NCBI GenBank assembly: GCA_003485715.1
Contig: DNIF01000166.1
Span: 1,309 to 12,024 of the forward strand
Direction of reading: 5' to 3'
Source: Gammaproteobacteria bacterium
GTDB lineage: Bacteria > Pseudomonadota > Gammaproteobacteria > UBA7966
Length of the DNA stretch: 10,716 nucleotides
Position numbers and translations under genes: made by a program. Positions 7,004 to 10,716 of this stretch are shown piece by piece. Positions within the stretch are counted from its first letter, which is position 1. Each line of letters opens with the position of its first letter. Under the pieces are notes generated by a model. That model was given only the letters and a program-made list of their open reading frames with translations, made no database searches and had not been told where the DNA came from.

Positions 7004-7932
7004 GACAGCTTCTCCCAGTGACGCTCGAACCGGGCGAGCGCGTGGCCCATCAACTCGGGACACGCGCTGAGGTACCAGTAGGTGTACTCAATGCGCACGT
7101 GACCCAGAAAGGTTGACAAGGTCGGCAGGTGGCGCTCTACATCCTGGCCGGATCTGTACCAGCGCAGCAACGTTTGGATGGCAAAGCGGTGGCGCAGGTC
7201 ATGCAACCGAGGGCGTGGAGCACCCGCGGAGGCGCGCACCTCCGCTTGGTCGAGCAACTGATAGAAGGTCCGATGGATGTGTCCCGGGTCAAGCGCCGTC
7301 CTCCGACCCGAGATGAAGAACTGCGGAGGCGCCAGCCGCTTGGCGAAGCGATCGCGGTGCGCGCGGTATTCCGCGAGTGCTGACCTGGTCGAGTCAGCAA
7401 TCGGAGCCAGCCGAGACTTGCCGAACTTCGTCTGCCGAATGGTCAGCAAGCCTTGGTCGAGATCGACATCGCCGACCTCGAGACGGATCGCCTCACCGAG
7501 CCGCATCCCGGTGACGCTGAGCAGCCCCAAGAGGCAGTGGTAGGTCGCCCCTCGCAGGCCATCTGTAGGAGGCAGCGTCAACGCGCAAGCCATCAAGCGA
7601 GCAAGCTCATCGTCCGAGTACAGGTACGGTTGTCGCCGATGCCGATGTGAAGGAAGGAGGTTGGCGGGGGTGACCTCCGTGGCAGGGTCGAGCAACCGGT
7701 GGTGGAGCGTGAAGCCGCGAATCCGACGCAGCCGATCGGCGGCGAAGCCAGGGCGCGTGGATGGTTTGCTCAGGGCCCACTCTACGGCGGCGGCCGCCGT
7801 GATGGTCGTGACGCCGCGCCGGTCGAGAAAGTCCGTGAACTCGATCAGCGCATCTTCGTTCGCCCGAAGCTTGAACCCGAGCGCTCGCCGGAGTGCAAGG
7901 TAGTCGGAGGCAGCCTGTCTCAGCGGCGTCAT
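7000..7932 (-). CDS. ritB: Tyrosine recombinase RitB of the RIT element
   Basis: A 310-residue recombinase, the shortest of the three. The N-terminal domain (about 1-85) begins RQAASDYLALRRALGFKLR, a pattern common in this subgroup. The catalytic residues are Arg144 (VTGMRLGEAIRL), Lys169 or Lys172 (RQTKFGKSRLAP), His244 and Arg247 (RLHDLRHRFA), His278 (FLGHVRIEYT) and Tyr287, nine residues after His278 as in canonical members. The C-terminus is short. ATG 7932 overlaps the ritA stop (ATGA) and has GGGAGG at 7939-7944, six nt upstream; a TTG at 7950 is possible but poorer. Translational coupling to ritA and ritC is likely, giving the three proteins in similar amounts. Confidence 0.88.
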   Translation of the reverse strand: MTPLRQAASDYLALRRALGFKLRANEDALIEFTDFLDRRGVTTITAAAAVEWALSKPSTRPGFAADRLRRIRGFTLHHRLLDPATEVTPANLLPSHRHRRQPYLYSDDELARLMACALTLPPTDGLRGATYHCLLGLLSVTGMRLGEAIRLEVGDVDLDQGLLTIRQTKFGKSRLAPIADSTRSALAEYRAHRDRFAKRLAPPQFFISGRRTALDPGHIHRTFYQLLDQAEVRASAGAPRPRLHDLRHRFAIQTLLRWYRSGQDVERHLPTLSTFLGHVRIEYTYWYLSACPELMGHALARFERHWEKLS

Positions 7933-9164
7933 TGCGCACCTCCCGGCCAAGAAGGAGCGACGGCCCGCAGGGAGCGAAGATCCACCTTCGCATAGATCGT
8001 CGTTGTCTGCTGCTGGCGGTGACGCAGCACTTCGCCGATCTCGGGCAGCGACGACCCCTCGCGCAGCAGTCGTGTGGCCAAGGTGTGACGGAGCACATGC
8101 GCTCCCTTGCTCGGCACATCGATGCCGGCGCGCTGAAGCGCGCGGCGGACGATCGCTGCAACAGCGGTACCACTGGAGAAGCCCTCGATCGGTGCCTGTG
8201 CTCGAAGGAAGACCTGCCGGGAGGAACAGCGTGGCCGGGCCTCGCTCAAGTATTGCGCCAGCGCTTGGCCCACCTCGTATGGAAGCGGGAGGCGATCGAC
8301 TCGGGTTTGTCCATTGCGAACCAGCAACTCGCCGGCGTGCCAGTCGATGTCCTCCAGTTGTAGTGCTACCACCTCGCCAGCCCGCAGCCCGAGCCGCGCA
8401 AGTAGGACGATGACCGCGTAGTCACGACACCCACTCAGCTTAGCCCGATCACATTGGGCGAGGGTGCGCAGAACCTGATCGTCCTGGAGCGAGCGGGGGA
8501 TCGATGATTGCGACCAAACAGCAGGCGCCGGTATGTGCGAAGACATATCGGTGTCGAGCCAGCCGCGGTAAAGCGCGAACCGTAGGAACGCCCGAACTCC
8601 ACCGACGACTCTGCATGCAGAGTTCGGACGGCAGGTCTTCGTCGCCAGCCTGATGTGCGCCATGACGTCCGGCGCCCCCACGCTGTCGAACGTCAAAGGC
8701 CCGTTGGCGAAGAGGAACGTCAACAGATTTCTGGCCGTGATCCGGTTGGAGCGGATGGTTGCAGGCGCCAGATTGCGCTCGTGGCGCATGTAGTCGACAT
8801 ACTCGGCCTCGATCTGCTCAACCGCAGTTGGAGTGCGCTCAGCTGAGGGTGTGCAGATGATGCCCTGTGCCGCCAGATGCGCGAGCAGCCTTAGCAGCGT
8901 CGAACGGTCTTCGGCCCTTGGGGCGCGACGGCGCCTGCGGCCTCGCAAGAAGGTATCGACCGACTCTTCGGCTACTGCCGCGGCGGCTACGCCGCGTCCG
9001 TCCAACCACCGGCTGAAGTCTCCAACCAACCATGCGGCGCGGCGTCGTGAGTCGCGGCTATAGCCCTTTGCTGCCAATGAATCGATGAAGGAATCGATGC
9101 ACACGCCCAGCGGGCCCTCGCGCATCCGCATCAGTGCGCGCGGGCGCACAAACAACTCTTCCAT
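7929..9164 (-). CDS. ritA: Tyrosine recombinase RitA of the RIT element
   Basis: A 411-residue recombinase and the first gene of the trio. An extra N-terminal segment of about 110 residues with a basic run GRRRRRAPR (75-83) precedes the core-binding domain (about 113-210). The catalytic domain (about 225-400) has Arg261 (LGLRAGE), His356 and Arg359 (GAHVLRHTLA), His382 (in LRHRQQQTT, where most members read GH) and Tyr391 (TTTIYAKVD). The beta-hairpin Lys seems to be missing: where GKG is usual, the protein reads VRNGQTRVDRLPLP (282-295), confirmed from the DNA. Start ATG 9164 is fixed by AAGGAG six nt upstream. The family is certain; full strand-cleavage competence is less so. Confidence 0.88.
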   Translation of the reverse strand: MEELFVRPRALMRMREGPLGVCIDSFIDSLAAKGYSRDSRRRAAWLVGDFSRWLDGRGVAAAAVAEESVDTFLRGRRRRRAPRAEDRSTLLRLLAHLAAQGIICTPSAERTPTAVEQIEAEYVDYMRHERNLAPATIRSNRITARNLLTFLFANGPLTFDSVGAPDVMAHIRLATKTCRPNSACRVVGGVRAFLRFALYRGWLDTDMSSHIPAPAVWSQSSIPRSLQDDQVLRTLAQCDRAKLSGCRDYAVIVLLARLGLRAGEVVALQLEDIDWHAGELLVRNGQTRVDRLPLPYEVGQALAQYLSEARPRCSSRQVFLRAQAPIEGFSSGTAVAAIVRRALQRAGIDVPSKGAHVLRHTLATRLLREGSSLPEIGEVLRHRQQQTTTIYAKVDLRSLRAVAPSWPGGAQ

Positions 9165-9170
9165 GAGGGT

Positions 9171-9176
9171 CTCCTT
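9171..9176 (-). promoter_or_regulatory. Ribosome-binding site of ritA
   Basis: Read on the - strand this is AAGGAG, six nt before ATG 9164. It is the only such site upstream of the trio that is not inside another rit gene, which fits ritA as the first cistron. Confidence 0.75.
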
Positions 9177-9217
9177 CCGGAGAAACCGTCCCCGGTGGAG
9201 TCGAACATATGGCAGTG

Positions 9218-9233
9218 AGGTTCCACCCCTGAA
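9218..9233 (-). repeat. Candidate right terminal inverted repeat of the RIT element
   Basis: AGGTTCCACCCCTGAA on the + strand is the reverse complement of the left-end repeat with one mismatch and a 2-nt gap. GGTGGA at 9194-9199 pairs with TCCACC at 9222-9227 as inverted half-sites, paralleling the left end. It also overlaps a small inverted repeat, GGTTC-N7-GAACC (9219-9235), which could act as an operator for rit transcription (inference). Confidence 0.5.
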
Positions 9234-9248
9234 CCCGAGTAGGTCGTG

Positions 9249-10716
9249 TCACCGATCGGAAGCATCGATGCCCGCTCGCGGCTCGGCCTGCATGGCGTCA
9301 AGGTCGATGACTGCATCGGCCATCGTTGCGAGGTGCGGGGTCTGGGTGATGAAGAACTCCTGCCGGTAGCCGCCGAGCCGAAGGACTTCGCGCTTCATGG
9401 CCATGAACATGCGCTTGTGTTCTGGGTCCAGCGGCCCATCGGCCTCGTCGGAGAACAGCGTGTCGAATCGCCGTCCGGTGTTCTGGGCCAAGTACAGGGC
9501 GATCGCGCGCGTCAGGCAGGCGTCGATGAAGGTTCGCTCACCGCCGCTCATCAGGCTAAGGCTCTTGCCACCGCGCGCGTCGGGGCTCAGCGTCCCGGAT
9601 CCCGACGTGCTATGCCGCATCGCTTCGCAGGTACCTGCGGCGCAGTTGCAGGGGCGGGGACGTCGGCCGGATCGCGAACTCGGCATATCCGGGGTCTCGG
9701 CATAGTGGATCTCATGCCGATCACGGCATGAGATCCACACGCGCTCCCCGCCGCTCATCAGCCCCAGGCTCTTGCTGTCGCCCGACTCGCCGTCATGCAC
9801 AACGATGTCAAAGCCCTCGCGTTGCTCGCCCTTGCCTGTCTCCACCAGCGTGAGAATGGACACGGTGAAGCGTGGGCCATAACAGGCCAGCAGCAGGTCA
9901 TTGGCCAAGCCAGACAAAGCCGGGCCGGCATCGTCAATGGCCAGGGCGATCAGGCCATCGTTGCTCATACATCGGGCAAACAGGTTCCAATTTCCCAAGC
10001 TGCCCTCCGCCCGGGCCATGCGGGACTGCACCTGCACACGCCGATCAGCCAGGGCCCGCGCCTGAGCCGTCAATTCAATCCTGGACTGGGCATCGCGCTC
10101 GGCGGCCAGGTGGGCTTGCTCTGCGGTGGACAAGGCCAGGCGCGCTTGGGCCTCAGCCTGGGCGGCAGCGGCCAGTATCTGATGGTCAAAGGGCGTTGGC
10201 AAACCATGAAGCACCGCGTCCAGGCGATTGAGCGCCTCCCGGAAATGCTGCGCCTGTTGCACCAGGGCCTGCGCGATCCGCTGACGTGTGGCCTCGATCT
10301 GTTGGCGCTCGGCGTGCTCTTCGGTCGTCTCGTTGTCTTGGGTCCGGCCAAGCTCTGGCTCCAATGAGGACAGTTCAAGCTCAATGGTCTGCAAGGCGGC
10401 GCGGGCTTGGGTAATCTGGCCCGCCCTGGTCGCCAGCAGCGACATGCGGGACACCCGTGTTCGAGCCATGTCACCCAAGCGTTCGGCCAGCGCCAGCGCT
10501 TGAGGCGCCTGGGCCAGCTCCTCGTACCGATGGCGGATCAGGGACAATTCCTGTTCTGCCAGGGCCTTGTCCTGCGCCAGGCGGCTGATCTGGCCTTGTG
10601 CGCTGGGCATCAAGGTCTGGGCTTCATACGCATCCCCCAGCAGCTTGCATTGCCCTTGCAGATCGGTGCCCGCACAAGGCACCTCACCGACCAAGCCAAA
10701 GCGGTGCGCCAACTCC
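9249..10716 (-). CDS. sbcC: SbcC-type (Rad50-like) ATPase, C-terminal half, with duplicated ABC signature
   Basis: Partial: the frame stays open to the right edge, so the N-terminal Walker A half lies outside. About 488 residues are visible, numbered here from the TTG at 10712. SbcC with SbcD forms a nuclease that cuts hairpins and processes broken ends. In order: hook region VPCAGTDLQGQCKLLGDA (11-28), long coiled coil (about 35-235), linking segment LGNWNLFARCMSNDGLIALA, ABC signature LMSGGER (318-324), an extra stretch, a second LMSGGER (387-393), then helix DACLTRAIALYLAQ, Walker B TLFSDEADGPL (Asp422, Glu423) and FFITQTPHLATMADAVI. The 69-residue surplus between signatures is not part of the family. 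The second signature joins Walker B correctly, so function might survive; equally this may be a hybrid or decaying gene. It is convergent with the + strand array. Confidence 0.82.
   Translation of the reverse strand, partial: ELAHRFGLVGEVPCAGTDLQGQCKLLGDAYEAQTLMPSAQGQISRLAQDKALAEQELSLIRHRYEELAQAPQALALAERLGDMARTRVSRMSLLATRAGQITQARAALQTIELELSSLEPELGRTQDNETTEEHAERQQIEATRQRIAQALVQQAQHFREALNRLDAVLHGLPTPFDHQILAAAAQAEAQARLALSTAEQAHLAAERDAQSRIELTAQARALADRRVQVQSRMARAEGSLGNWNLFARCMSNDGLIALAIDDAGPALSGLANDLLLACYGPRFTVSILTLVETGKGEQREGFDIVVHDGESGDSKSLGLMSGGERVWISCRDRHEIHYAETPDMPSSRSGRRPRPCNCAAGTCEAMRHSTSGSGTLSPDARGGKSLSLMSGGERTFIDACLTRAIALYLAQNTGRRFDTLFSDEADGPLDPEHKRMFMAMKREVLRLGGYRQEFFITQTPHLATMADAVIDLDAMQAEPRAGIDASDR
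9534..9566 (-). repeat. ABC signature copy 2 in sbcC (joined to Walker B)
   Basis: This encodes KSLSLMSGGER and matches 9741-9773 at 28 of 33 positions. It is contiguous with the normal downstream SbcC helix, so it is the copy expected to serve the ATPase. The five differences show that it is not a fresh duplication. Confidence 0.8.
9567..9740 (-). other. 174-nt insertion inside sbcC, likely mobile-element remnant
   Basis: The sequence between the two signature copies translates in frame but has no SbcC character (SCRDRHEIHYAETPDMPSS, then an Arg/Pro/Cys-rich run). It holds a perfect 15-bp hairpin (9705-9738), CTCGGCATA twice 17 nt apart (9679-9687, 9696-9704), an 8-bp inverted pair CTATGCCG (9610-9617) and CGGCATAG (9698-9705), and a 14-nt palindrome CGCAGGTACCTGCG (9626-9639). 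Repeats of this kind are typical of insertion-sequence ends or MITE-like elements; I cannot name the family. No transposase is present. Confidence 0.6.
9705..9738. repeat. Perfect 15-bp hairpin with 4-nt loop
   Basis: GTGGATCTCATGCCG (9705-9719), loop ATCA, then CGGCATGAGATCCAC (9724-9738). On the coding strand the sbcC side of the hairpin starts with the codons expected after the signature (GERVWI), so the outer part of one arm seems to be sbcC's own sequence and the other arm its inverted copy. Confidence 0.9.
9741..9773 (-). repeat. ABC signature copy 1 in sbcC (joined to coiled-coil side)
   Basis: This encodes KSLGLMSGGER, in the family's most usual form, and is contiguous with the upstream SbcC sequence FDIVVHDGESGD. 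SbcC similarity ends after VWI, at the start of the hairpin. Confidence 0.8.

Larger units (their letters stand above)
5611..9233 (-). mobile_element. RIT (Recombinase-In-Trio) element
   Basis: Three different tyrosine recombinase genes, adjacent, co-oriented and overlapping, with sizes of 411, 310 and 333 residues. This is the defining plan of RIT elements, which carry ritA-ritB-ritC and usually no cargo. The boundaries are my inference from an imperfect terminal inverted repeat (5611-5628 and 9218-9233). The element is then about 3.6 kb, with about 390 nt beyond ritC and about 70 nt before ritA. No target-site duplication is evident. It separates two convergent genes whose stop codons would otherwise be about 20 nt apart. 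Alternatives such as an integrative element's integrase cluster or Tn554-type TnpABC fit less well: no cargo is visible and Tn554 TnpC is not a tyrosine recombinase. Confidence 0.8.

Noticed and set aside
6002..9164. Integron integrase, phage integrase or Tn554-like TnpABC reading of the recombinases
   Set aside because: There are no attC sites, cassettes or phage genes. All three proteins are tyrosine recombinases with ATGA coupling, whereas Tn554 TnpC is a different protein. The trio plan fits RIT best.
5608..9248. Target-site duplication flanking the RIT element
   Set aside because: I compared the bases outside both candidate ends (left AGTGAGAC, right CCCGAGTA) and found no convincing direct repeat.
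1..10716. CRISPR array, tRNA or rRNA genes, and phage-defence genes
   Set aside because: I saw no regularly spaced repeats, no cloverleaf-like sequence and no rRNA motifs. The only DNA-processing gene is sbcC.

Overview
The window looks like a chromosomal segment of a high-GC betaproteobacterium, probably Burkholderiales. This rests on the GC-rich third codon positions, Tat-exported periplasmic enzymes, a SorA/SorB-like sulfite dehydrogenase pair and a betaproteobacterial-style SbcC hook. No genus can be named from sequence alone. There are ten protein genes, no rRNA, tRNA or CRISPR, and one clear mobile element.

Region 1 (74-5607, + strand) is a tightly packed seven-gene array. In order it holds a lipoprotein alpha/beta hydrolase, an exported YVTN/YncE-type beta-propeller protein, a DUF305 protein, an ECF sigma factor, a one-pass membrane protein with the layout of its anti-sigma factor (DUF3379-like), a Tat-exported molybdenum oxidoreductase of the sulfite oxidase family, and a small exported cytochrome c. 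Three junctions are 4-nt ATGA overlaps and one gap is 2 nt, so most of the array is probably co-transcribed and partly translationally coupled. The likely logic is a sigma/anti-sigma switch controlling a periplasmic oxidation system, with the Mo enzyme passing electrons to the cytochrome. The Mo enzyme has Asn where sulfite oxidases usually have an active-site His, so its substrate should not be taken for granted.

Region 2 (about 5611-9233) is a Recombinase-In-Trio (RIT) element: three tyrosine recombinases on the - strand in the order ritA, ritB, ritC. They are linked by two ATGA overlaps, each with its own Shine-Dalgarno inside the preceding gene. I found candidate terminal inverted repeats at 5611-5628 and 9218-9233. 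They place the ends 3 nt past the cytochrome stop and 15 nt past the sbcC stop, so the element fills the gap between two convergent genes. About 390 nt downstream of ritC carry no recognisable gene but hold a strong GC-rich hairpin.

Region 3 (9249-10716, - strand) is the C-terminal half of an SbcC-type Rad50-like ATPase that runs off the right edge. It carries the ABC signature motif twice, 207 nt apart. The 174 nt between the copies include a perfect 15-bp hairpin and short direct and inverted repeats. The reading frame stays open, so this is either an in-frame scar of a small mobile element or a junction between two diverged sbcC genes.
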